Shown here piece after piece: positions 48,743-56,210 of a stretch of 64,000 nucleotides of DNA. Below the pieces are notes generated by a model. The model had not been told where the DNA came from. It did not search any database and saw nothing but the letters and a program-made list of their open reading frames with translations. The stretch's first letter is position 1, and every line of letters begins with the position of its first letter. Made by a program: the position numbers and the translations under genes. Origin of the DNA: DASRHT01 sp035293765 (lineage in GTDB: Bacteria > Chloroflexota > Ktedonobacteria > Ktedonobacterales > Ktedonobacteraceae); assembly GCA_035293765.1 (NCBI GenBank), contig DATGMF010000056.1, positions 62,001-126,000 of the forward strand, given 5' to 3'.

Positions 48743-49732
48743 ATGATGACTACTGTTGTAGATCCGCGTGCTATGGATCTTGAACCCAACACGCTGGCCT
48801 GGCTCAAGACGCTTGAGACCCAGGGCGGTCCTCCTATCTACACTTTGTCGCCAACCGAAGCACGCTCCGTCCTTGTAAATCTACAGTCCAGCGCTCATAT
48901 TCCCCCGCTCCCCGCCGACAGCGAGGACCGCATCATCAGGGGTGGCCCCATCGGCGAGATTTCTCTGCGCATCATCAGACCGCCGGGTGTCACCAGCGCC
49001 CTTCCCGGCATCGTGTACTTTCATGGAGGGGGATGGGTGCTGGGAGATAAAGAGACGCATGATCGCCTTATTCGTGAACTGGCAAATGGGGCCGGAGCTA
49101 CTGTGGTATTCGTGGATTATGCGCGCTCACCCGAAGCCAGATATCCGGTGGCTCTTGAGCAGGCGTATGCCGCTACCAACTGGGTGGCGGAGAATGGCAC
49201 CCTGGTGGGCGTTGACCCATCCCGCCTGGTGGTTGCTGGCGATAGCGTCGGCGGCAATATGGCGACCGTCGTTGCCATGTTAGCGAAGGAGCGCGGCGGG
49301 CCAAAAATTGGCTTCCAGGCCCTCTTTTATCCGGTGACCGACGCCAATTTTGAGAGTCAGTCCTATCAGCAGTATGGCGCGGGCGGCTACTGGCTCACGC
49401 GTGATGCCATGCGCTGGTTCTGGGATAGTTACGCGCCTGAGGCTGTGCGCAATGACCCCAAAGTCTCGCCGCTACGGGCGTCGCTGGAGCAACTGAGAGG
49501 GCTGCCGCCGGCCCTGGTAATTACCGACGAGAACGACGTGCTGCGTGATGAAGGCGAAGCATATGCGCATAAGTTGATGGCGGCTGGCGTGCCAACGGTG
49601 GGAACGCGCTACCTGGGTACCATTCACGACTTTATGCTGCTCAATCCGATCACGCCAACGCCCGCCGCGCGCGCAGCTATCTCCCAGGTGACCAATACGC
49701 TCCGTATCGCCTTCACGCAGCGAACCGCGTAG
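48743..49732 (+). CDS. Alpha/beta-hydrolase esterase (hormone-sensitive lipase family)
   Basis: 329 residues with GAGGAGG upstream; ATG at 48743 or 48746. Oxyanion motif HGGGW near residue 94 (VYFHGGGWVLGD). Nucleophile serine in VVAGDSVGGNMAT. Acid in ALVITDENDVLRDEG and histidine in GTIHDFMLLNP. These define the bacterial HSL (family IV) carboxylesterases, which act on short acyl esters. No signal peptide. The Dps gene follows 57 bases later, likely the same transcript. Confidence 0.94.
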   Translation: MMTTVVDPRAMDLEPNTLAWLKTLETQGGPPIYTLSPTEARSVLVNLQSSAHIPPLPADSEDRIIRGGPIGEISLRIIRPPGVTSALPGIVYFHGGGWVLGDKETHDRLIRELANGAGATVVFVDYARSPEARYPVALEQAYAATNWVAENGTLVGVDPSRLVVAGDSVGGNMATVVAMLAKERGGPKIGFQALFYPVTDANFESQSYQQYGAGGYWLTRDAMRWFWDSYAPEAVRNDPKVSPLRASLEQLRGLPPALVITDENDVLRDEGEAYAHKLMAAGVPTVGTRYLGTIHDFMLLNPITPTPAARAAISQVTNTLRIAFTQRTA

Positions 49733-49789
49733 AGGAACAGAGGCTTGTAGACAAACTTCAAATACGATAACGAAATGGAGTAAAACATT

Positions 49790-50329
49790 ATGACGACGAA
49801 ACAGGCAACGAAAACCCAGACCAGGCCAGCGCCCGCGCAACTGGCGACGGTGACTGATCTGACGCAGCAGGAGGTGCAGGCCATTACAGAGGCGGTCAAT
49901 CCGTTGATCGCGGACGCCTTCGCCCTCTACGTGAAAACAAAGAATTTTCACTGGCATCTCTCCGGCTCGCACTTCCGCGACTATCACCTGCTTTTCGATG
50001 AGCAAGCTGATGCCATTTTTGATTCCATCGATGTGATGGCCGAGCGTATCCGCCGCATAGGAGGCACAACCATTCGCAGCATCGGCCATATCGGGCAACT
50101 CCAGACCATCCAGGACGATAACAACGACTTTGTGCCGCCGGGTGAGATGGTGAAGCGGCTGTTGCAGGACAATGCCCACATCGCCAAAAAAATCCGCGAC
50201 GCCATCGAGCTATGCGACAAAAACCGCGACTCGGCCACCAGCAACGCGTTGCAAGAGATCCTTGATGAAACGGAACGCCGCAAGTGGTTCCTGTTCGAAA
50301 TCACCCAGGGCATGGATAACACCAACTAG
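49790..50329 (+). CDS. dps: Dps-type ferritin-like DNA protection protein
   Basis: 179 residues. Ferroxidase-site signature KNFHWHLSGSHFRDYHLLFD, followed by EQADAIFDSIDVMAERIR, lies in helices A and B of the Dps fold. The lysine- and threonine-rich N-terminal tail (about 25 residues) could bind DNA. Dps dodecamers store iron and remove hydrogen peroxide. GGAG lies nine bases before the ATG. Confidence 0.95.
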   Translation: MTTKQATKTQTRPAPAQLATVTDLTQQEVQAITEAVNPLIADAFALYVKTKNFHWHLSGSHFRDYHLLFDEQADAIFDSIDVMAERIRRIGGTTIRSIGHIGQLQTIQDDNNDFVPPGEMVKRLLQDNAHIAKKIRDAIELCDKNRDSATSNALQEILDETERRKWFLFEITQGMDNTN

Positions 50330-50354
50330 CAGGTAGGGCAACCACACACGTAGG

Positions 50355-50538
50355 GGGCAACCGCAAGGGCTTGCCCCTACGCCTCGTTCCCTTTGTAAAA
50401 CAACCTCCGTAGGGACCCGCTTGAGCGTGTCCGATTGATCGCTCGTACAGCCTCTCACGGCTCCCCGACAAAAAGGTGGGCGAGGAAAAAATCATGTCCT
50501 CTGTAGGGACCCGCTCAAGCGGGTCCCTACGAAGCGTT
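50355..50538. repeat. Cluster of GTAGGG-type palindromic repeats
   Basis: The 360-base gap 50330-50689 contains GTAGGGGGCAACCGCAAGG paired with CTTGCCCCTACG (about 50352-50382), a GTAGGGACCCGCTTGAGCG unit at about 50410, and a perfect palindrome GTAGGGACCCGC/GCGGGTCCCTAC at about 50502-50530. They are hairpin-forming members of the chromosomal repeat family. Part of them lies upstream of the suf promoter. Confidence 0.7.
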
Positions 50539-50572
50539 CGACCTGCCGGAGCGATTGCTGTCAAGCAGAAGG

Positions 50573-50601
50573 TTGACGCTGTCCTCTCCTGATGCTAAAA
50601 T
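50573..50601 (+). promoter_or_regulatory. Promoter of the suf operon
   Basis: TTGACG (50573-50578) and TAAAAT (50596-50601) are 17 bases apart. A CCTA-5-TAGG palindrome (50606-50618) lies at the predicted transcript start, a likely operator for the Rrf2 protein encoded first. Confidence 0.72.
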
Positions 50602-50605
50602 ATAT

Positions 50606-50618
50606 CCTAGTGAATAGG
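50606..50618. promoter_or_regulatory. Candidate Rrf2 operator
   Basis: CCTA GTGAA TAGG is an inverted repeat just after the -10 box; a further TTAGG word follows at 50628-50632. Position fits autorepression by the first gene of the operon. The motif does not match a consensus I can name for this lineage. Confidence 0.4.
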
Positions 50619-50692
50619 TCGGATTAATTAGGTTCATGATGAAAGAACATGAGAGATCATCTGACAAAATGTGATGCGAAGGAGAGGCCGTG

Positions 50693-51238
50693 ATGTTACG
50701 AGTGTCAACAAAAGGCGAGTATGGCGTGCGGATCATGGTCGATCTTGCTCGTCACTACGGTGGGCGTCCGCGCTCACTGACCGACATCGCACAGGCAGAA
50801 GCGTTGCCATTAGCATATCTTGAGCAACTGGTGAAATTGTTACGCGAGGCCGAGCCGCCGCTGGTGATGAGCACACGCGGCGCGCACGGGGGGTACCGCT
50901 TGACCCGCGCGCCAGAGCATATCTTTATGGGCGAGGTTGTGCGCGTGCTGGAAGGCCCCATCTCTCCTATGATCTGTACCACCGAAGGCGAACTGGGCCA
51001 GACGGATATGAGTCAGATTTGCGGCTTCTTCGACGCTTGCAAGACGAAATATTTGTGGGCAAGAGTGCGCGATGCCGTAGCTCAAACGCTTGATGCGATC
51101 ACCCTGGCGGACCTCGTGGCCGAATCTTCAGAGGAGCAGAGCTTGCCCGCGCATTTTATCGCGCTCTCCGATATTCACGGTCCGACCTCTAAGGGGTTTT
51201 ATGTTGAAGGGCAGTCGGAGACGCAACTATCCGGCTAG
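50693..51238 (+). CDS. Rrf2-family iron-sulfur-dependent regulator of the suf operon
   Basis: 181 residues from the ATG at 50693 (a GTG at 50690 is equally possible); AAGGAG precedes. The winged helix lies at 1-75 (LRVSTKGEYGVRIMVDLARH, then STRGAHGGYRL). Three cysteines follow, PMICTTE and ICGFFDACKT, the ligand set of IscR/SufR/RsrR-type Fe-S sensors. It should sense cluster supply and control sufCDSU. First gene of the operon; sufC follows 42 bases later. Confidence 0.93.
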   Translation: MLRVSTKGEYGVRIMVDLARHYGGRPRSLTDIAQAEALPLAYLEQLVKLLREAEPPLVMSTRGAHGGYRLTRAPEHIFMGEVVRVLEGPISPMICTTEGELGQTDMSQICGFFDACKTKYLWARVRDAVAQTLDAITLADLVAESSEEQSLPAHFIALSDIHGPTSKGFYVEGQSETQLSG

Positions 51239-51280
51239 CCTTGCCATACTTTGATTTTTAAGGAAGGTGTGTTTCGATAC

Positions 51281-52105
51281 ATGGTATCAGAACTTGTGAT
51301 TAAAAACCTTCATGCGAATATTGAAGGCAAACCAATTTTACGTGGGGTGGATCTGGTCGTGCGGCAGGGAGAAGTTCACGCGCTGATGGGTCCGAACGGC
51401 TCCGGCAAAAGTACGCTGGCAAACGTGATCATGGGCAACCCCAAATACGAAGTGACCGAGGGGGAGATCTGGTTTAAGGGCGAGAACATTCTGGAATATT
51501 CGCCTGACCGGCGCGCGCGCATGCGCCTCTTCCTGGCCTTCCAGTATCCTATGTCTATCCCTGGCGTCAGCGTTGCCAACTTCCTGCGCCGCTCGCTCGA
51601 AGCTATACGTGAGGGCAACAAGCCGCTGGAAGAGGGCGAGAATCCGACCGGGCGACTGACGAAACGCAAAAGCATTCCCCCCGGCGAGTTCCGCAAACTG
51701 CTCCAGGAAAAGATGCGCCTGCTCAAAGTCGATAATAGCTTTATTAACCGTTCCATTAACGATGGCTTCTCCGGCGGCGAGAAAAAGCGGGCTGAGATCC
51801 TCCAGATGGCGCTGCTTGAGCCAGAGATTGCCCTGATGGACGAGACCGACTCCGGCCTGGACATCGACGCGCTCAAAATCGTCTCTGAAAGCGTCAACGC
51901 TCTTACCGGCCCCAACCTGGGCATCCTGCTCATTACCCACTATCAGCGTATGTTGAACTACATCACGCCCGACTATGTGCATGTGATGTTTAATGGTCGT
52001 ATCGTCAAGTCCGGCGGCAAGGAGCTGGCGCTGGAGCTTGAGGAGAAGGGGTACGAGTGGCTGAAACCTGCCGACGAAGAGAACGAGGTGGCCGTCGATG
52101 CTTAA
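51281..52105 (+). CDS. sufC: SufC ATPase
   Basis: 274 residues from the ATG at 51281; the frame reaches 51251. ABC motifs: Walker A MGPNGSGKSTLANVI, signature SGGEKKRAEI, Walker B LMDETDSGLDIDAL. SufC drives conformational change of the SufB-SufD scaffold during Fe-S cluster assembly. The usual leucine-loop insert (about residues 115-155, with GENPTGRLTKRKS) is longer than in Escherichia coli. sufD starts inside the last codons (eight-base overlap). Confidence 0.96.
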   Translation: MVSELVIKNLHANIEGKPILRGVDLVVRQGEVHALMGPNGSGKSTLANVIMGNPKYEVTEGEIWFKGENILEYSPDRRARMRLFLAFQYPMSIPGVSVANFLRRSLEAIREGNKPLEEGENPTGRLTKRKSIPPGEFRKLLQEKMRLLKVDNSFINRSINDGFSGGEKKRAEILQMALLEPEIALMDETDSGLDIDALKIVSESVNALTGPNLGILLITHYQRMLNYITPDYVHVMFNGRIVKSGGKELALELEEKGYEWLKPADEENEVAVDA

Positions 52106-53549
52106 AGCTTTGGCAACCGGATTCTCTCGTGACGCCGTAGTGGCTTTGTCGCGCCAGAAGGGGGAGCCTGAGTGGATGCTACAGCAGCGCCTGCAAGCCT
52201 GGGAGCTCTATGAGAGCACGCCCGCACCTCTTGGACGCCGCGGCGACCTGGGTACATTGCGCACCGTAGCGAATTTCAAATTTGATCAACTCAGCCCATA
52301 TGTCCCTTCCGATCAAAACGAGGCCCTGCCCCCGATCATTGAGCAATCATTATCGCAGGCCCTGGTTGGTCAGCGCGCGGGCCTGATTATCCAGCACAAT
52401 GGCTCGGTCATTCGGACCGAACTCAGCGCGGAATTCAAGCAGCGAGGCGTGATCCTGACCGATCTGGATAGCGCCGTGCGACAGCATCCTGAGTTGGTGC
52501 AAAAATACTTTATGACCGAGTGCGTCCCTGCTGCCACTGATAAGTATACTGCGCAGCATGCCGCCTTCTGGAGCGGCGGCATCTTCCTGTACGTGCCTGA
52601 GGGCGTCGAGATCGAAGCGCCCATCCTGGCCCAGGTCTGGCTCGACGCGCCCGCAGCCGCCACCTTCTCGCATACGCTCATCGTTGCCGAGCAGGAGAGC
52701 AGCGTGCGCTTCGTTGAGGAGTACAACTCAAACGTGCCGGATGGGCAAATTGCCTTGCTGAACGATATTGTCGAGGTCTATGCCAAAAATGTCGCGCGAG
52801 TCGAGTTCAGCAACTTGCAGGATCTTGGGCAAAACATCTGGAATATCACGCGCAAAAACTCGGTACATGAGAACGATGGCAGCGTGACTTTTGTCATGGC
52901 CGAGCTGGGCAGCAAGGTGACGCTCAGCGGCATCGGCGCGGGCCTCAGAGGCAACGGCAGCGCGGCAGAACTGGTGGGCGCCTTCTTCACCGATCACGAT
53001 CAGCGTTTCGCCGTCAATTCGCTCTCCGACCACGCCGCGCTCTCCACCAACGCGGAGACGCTCGTCAAGGGCGTGCTCACCGACGATTCGCGCGTGGAGT
53101 TTGACGGCATGATCCGCGTGCGCCCAAAAGCGCAGCAAACGGCCTCCTTCCTCTCCGCACATGGCTTGCTGTTGAGCAAGAAAGCGCGGGCCGAGTTTAT
53201 TCCAGGGCTGGAAATTGCCGCCAACGAGGTCAGCGCCAGCCACGGCGCCACCACCGGGCAGATCGACGAAGAGCAGCTCTTCTACCTGATGGTGCGTGGC
53301 ATAGCGCGCGCAGAGGCCGAGCGCGTGATCGTCCAGGGCTTCTTCGAGCCTGTCTTGCAGCGCATCCCGCTGGAGAACCTGCGTATTCGCCTGCGCCGCA
53401 GCATCGTGCGCCGCATGAGCGGAGCCTACGAAACCGAAGCTGACACCTGGGTGGACGCTCAGGAACGCTGGGAGATCGAGGGCGTGGACGAAGGCGCTGT
53501 CCATCTCGACGGCAATCCCGACGAAGAAATACAGCTATCCGAATATTGA
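52098..53549 (+). CDS. sufD: SufD scaffold subunit
   Basis: 483 residues, a right-handed beta-helix protein. SufD rather than SufB is indicated by the C-terminal SASHGATTGQIDEEQLFYL and GFFEPVLQRIPLENL, where SufB has EHEATTSKIGEDQIFY and GFC. It is a little longer than the typical 400-440 residues. SufD with SufB and SufC forms the scaffold that builds clusters. No sufB is present in the operon. The gap to sufS holds a strong hairpin. Confidence 0.9.
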   Translation: MLKALATGFSRDAVVALSRQKGEPEWMLQQRLQAWELYESTPAPLGRRGDLGTLRTVANFKFDQLSPYVPSDQNEALPPIIEQSLSQALVGQRAGLIIQHNGSVIRTELSAEFKQRGVILTDLDSAVRQHPELVQKYFMTECVPAATDKYTAQHAAFWSGGIFLYVPEGVEIEAPILAQVWLDAPAAATFSHTLIVAEQESSVRFVEEYNSNVPDGQIALLNDIVEVYAKNVARVEFSNLQDLGQNIWNITRKNSVHENDGSVTFVMAELGSKVTLSGIGAGLRGNGSAAELVGAFFTDHDQRFAVNSLSDHAALSTNAETLVKGVLTDDSRVEFDGMIRVRPKAQQTASFLSAHGLLLSKKARAEFIPGLEIAANEVSASHGATTGQIDEEQLFYLMVRGIARAEAERVIVQGFFEPVLQRIPLENLRIRLRRSIVRRMSGAYETEADTWVDAQERWEIEGVDEGAVHLDGNPDEEIQLSEY

Positions 53550-53555
53550 TCTGTC

Positions 53556-53593
53556 AGGGTACCTTCTAACCGCTATAGGCGGAGGGGTACCCT
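53556..53593 (+). other. Stem-loop between sufD and sufS
   Basis: AGGGTACC pairs with GGTACCCT, and inside the loop CCGC pairs with GCGG. The stem starts directly after the sufD stop codon. There is no T run, so it is more likely an mRNA processing or stability element than a terminator. Confidence 0.55.
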
Positions 53594-53618
53594 CAATGAT
53601 GAAGAAATCAGGGAAATT

Positions 53619-54905
53619 ATGGTCACGTCCGATAACAGAACAACGACGGTACATGCTTCAGCGCAGACGAATGCTCATGTTCGCTCTGTAATGGATATTC
53701 GTAACGACTTTCCTATCCTGTCTCGCCAGGTTCACGGCAAACCGCTCGTCTACCTCGATAGCACGGCGAGTTCGCAAAAGCCAACCTCTGTTATCGAGGC
53801 AATGAGCCATTATTACCAGGCGTATCACGCCAACGTGCATCGCGGCGTCTACGAGATCAGCGAAGAGGCAACGGCTGCGATGGAGAAGGCGCGGGTCAAA
53901 GTGGCCCGCTTCATCAATGCGCGCCAGAGCAAACAGGTCATTTTTACGCGCAATACCAGCGAGAGCATCAACCTTGTGGCCTATAGCTGGGGCGGCGCGA
54001 ATATTCATGCCGGCGACCTGATCATTCTGACCGAGATGGAACACCATAGCAACCTCGTCCCCTGGCAACTGCTGGCGCAGCGAACGGGCGCTCGCCTGGA
54101 ATTTGTGCCCGTGAGCGACGACGGCCTCTTGCGTCTCGATGTCTACGAGCAGTTATTACAGCAGCAGCCCAAACTGGTGGCCTTTGCGCAGATGTCCAAC
54201 GTGCTGGGCACTATCTATCCCGCCCGCGAGATGATCGCTATGGCTCACAAGGCTGGCGCGCTTGCACTCGTGGATGGCGCGCAGAGCGTACCCCACCTGC
54301 CGGTCGATGTGCAGGAGCTTGACGTTGACTTCCTCTGCTTCAGCGCCCATAAGATGCTGGGACCGACCGGAATCGGGGCGCTCTACGGGAAACGAGAGCT
54401 TTTAGAGGCCATGCCTCCCTTTATGGGCGGCGGCGATATGATTCGCCGCGTCGGTCTGCGCGAATCAACCTGGAACGATCTGCCGTGGAAATTTGAGGCG
54501 GGCACACCCGCGATTGCCGAGTCCATCGGCTTTGGTGCGGCCATCGACTATCTCAATGAACTCGGCATGACTGCCGTGATGCAGCACGAGCGCGAGATTA
54601 CGGCATACGCGCTGGAGCAGTTGCAGACGGTACCGGAGCTAACAATTTATGGCCCTGATGCCAGCAAGCGCGGAGGCGTCATCTCGTTCACGCTGGGCGA
54701 TATTCATCCGCACGACCTGGCGTCGATCCTGGATCAAGAAGCAGGAGTGGCAATACGGGCGGGGCATCACTGCGCGCAACCGCTGATGGAGCGCTTTGGC
54801 TTATCCGCGACGGCGCGGGCCAGTTTTTACGTGTATACTATTAGAGAAGAAATTGATACTCTGGTGCAGGGGCTTAATAAGGCGCGACAAATCTTCCAGT
54901 TGTAA
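53619..54905 (+). CDS. sufS: SufS cysteine desulfurase
   Basis: 428 residues. PLP lysine in SAHKMLGPTGIGALYG, catalytic cysteine in AGHHCAQPLMERFG on the short lobe loop typical of group II desulfurases. N-terminal VYLDSTASSQKP and HRGVYEISEEAT also match. The enzyme frees sulfur from cysteine and hands it to SufU, encoded next. About 25 extra residues precede the core. A later methionine at 53691 (MDIRNDF) could be an alternative start. Confidence 0.96.
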   Translation: MVTSDNRTTTVHASAQTNAHVRSVMDIRNDFPILSRQVHGKPLVYLDSTASSQKPTSVIEAMSHYYQAYHANVHRGVYEISEEATAAMEKARVKVARFINARQSKQVIFTRNTSESINLVAYSWGGANIHAGDLIILTEMEHHSNLVPWQLLAQRTGARLEFVPVSDDGLLRLDVYEQLLQQQPKLVAFAQMSNVLGTIYPAREMIAMAHKAGALALVDGAQSVPHLPVDVQELDVDFLCFSAHKMLGPTGIGALYGKRELLEAMPPFMGGGDMIRRVGLRESTWNDLPWKFEAGTPAIAESIGFGAAIDYLNELGMTAVMQHEREITAYALEQLQTVPELTIYGPDASKRGGVISFTLGDIHPHDLASILDQEAGVAIRAGHHCAQPLMERFGLSATARASFYVYTIREEIDTLVQGLNKARQIFQL

Positions 54906-54977
54906 GCTTTGTGTGTCAGAATAGAGGTGTGGTTGCCTGATTTCATCGCGCCAGAAAAACCCCTGGGAGGCTCTTTT

Positions 54978-55379
54978 ATGTCGATGGACTATCGTGAATA
55001 TATCCTGGATCATTATCGCAGCCCGCGCAATTACGGCAGGCTGGAGCAGCCAGACATCCATGCCGAGGACTCGAACCCGCTCTGCGGCGATCAACTAGGC
55101 ATGGATATCAAAGTTGAGGGAGATCGTATCGCCGAGATCCGCTTTCAAGGGCGAGGCTGCGCGATCAGCCAGGCAGCCGCCTCCATGCTCTCAGAGATGA
55201 TCGAGGGCAGGTCGATTGAAGAGGTGGTCAAGCTAGGCAAAGAGGACGTGCTGGAGGCACTGGGCATCGATATCAGTCCCGCTCGCACCAAATGCGCCTT
55301 CCTCTCCCTGCGTGTGCTGCATCGCGGGCTGGCTATGGCCGGTCTGGAGAAGCCCTCTGTAGACGACGACGAAGCATAA
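54978..55379 (+). CDS. sufU: SufU zinc-dependent sulfur-transfer protein
   Basis: 133 residues from the ATG at 54978 (GGGAGG upstream; frame open to 54909). The three cysteines of the family are in SNPLCGDQ, GRGCAISQAA and RTKCAFLSLRVL. The GRGC spacing with the longer insert before the last cysteine marks SufU rather than IscU. In Gram-positive-type operons SufU binds zinc and accepts the persulfide from SufS. Confidence 0.95.
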   Translation: MSMDYREYILDHYRSPRNYGRLEQPDIHAEDSNPLCGDQLGMDIKVEGDRIAEIRFQGRGCAISQAAASMLSEMIEGRSIEEVVKLGKEDVLEALGIDISPARTKCAFLSLRVLHRGLAMAGLEKPSVDDDEA

Positions 55380-55400
55380 AAATTGTTTAAGAGGATAGCT

Positions 55401-55727
55401 ATGGCCGACTTTATCAAAGTAGCCAATGTAAATGATCTGGAAGAGGGCGGGTTGTGTCCGGTAGAGGCGGATGGCGAACTGATCTGTCTCGCCAGGGTCA
55501 ACGGCAATGTGTACGCCTTTACCGACAACTGCACCCATATCAGCGGTCCCCTCAACGAGGGCGAGCTAGAGGATCACATCATCACCTGCCCCTGGCACGG
55601 CGCTCAATTCGACGTCCGTACCGGCAAAGTCATGCGCGGCCCCGCCCGCCAGGACATCCTGACCTACCCGGTGAAAGTGGAAGACGACGGCTCCATACTG
55701 ATCAGCCTGCCGGAAGAAGAAGCATAA
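55401..55727 (+). CDS. Rieske-type [2Fe-2S] ferredoxin, last gene of the suf operon
   Basis: 108 residues from the ATG at 55401 with AAGAGGA upstream. Cluster ligands are in CTHISGPL and CPWHGAQFD. The size and sequence match NirD-like or biphenyl-dioxygenase-type ferredoxins that carry electrons. Its place after sufU, 21 bases later, suggests it supplies electrons for assembly or is a client cargo. sufB occupies that place in Firmicutes operons. Confidence 0.93.
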   Translation: MADFIKVANVNDLEEGGLCPVEADGELICLARVNGNVYAFTDNCTHISGPLNEGELEDHIITCPWHGAQFDVRTGKVMRGPARQDILTYPVKVEDDGSILISLPEEEA

Positions 55728-55764
55728 TTTACGGCTATCCGTAAATATGGCGAGCCGCCATGTC

Positions 55765-56010
55765 GTAGGGACCTCCCACGATGAATCGGGGAGCTACAGC
55801 GCCTGCACATCTCTCCCCAAACCACGCCATCACATCGCAGGGTAATTATCCTGCCAAAGGGCAAGCGCGAGGCCCCACCATTTACCATTGCCCCGTTTGC
55901 CGTAGGGACCCGATTGATCGCGTCCAATTCATTGCCGTTCCCCACCCAAAACCATGCCAACCCGTGCCAGGGCAAGCGCGAGGCCCCGCCCCTCTCTTCA
56001 CCGCCCCTTG
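55765..56010. repeat. Cluster of dispersed repeats after the suf operon
   Basis: The 483-base gap 55728-56210 holds an inverted copy of repeat family B (55773-55800, preceded by GTAGGGACC at 55765), two copies of GGGCAAGCGCGAGGCCCC (about 55859 and 55971), and a GTAGGGACCCGATTGATCGC unit at about 55904. No gene or RNA family was recognised in the rest. Confidence 0.7.
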
Positions 56011-56210
56011 CCCCTACCAGCCCCATCCAACATCACCTCTCGCCGATGTTTGCGAAAGGCTCTTTTCTAAGAGGGAGTTGTGAGGTGATCAATGCGGACA
56101 CTTTTCTGCCTTGATTGACCTGAGATGGTGCGCGAGAGGCGCGAGCTTGACGCTGTTGCTATCGAGCCTCTCGCGGCCGAGCTTAGATCACAAGGAGCCG
56201 CTCAACTACC

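Noticed and set aside
52728..53504. 258-residue minus-strand frame opposite sufD
   Set aside because: Antisense shadow of a conserved gene, His/Ala/Asp-rich, with no promoter or ribosome site.
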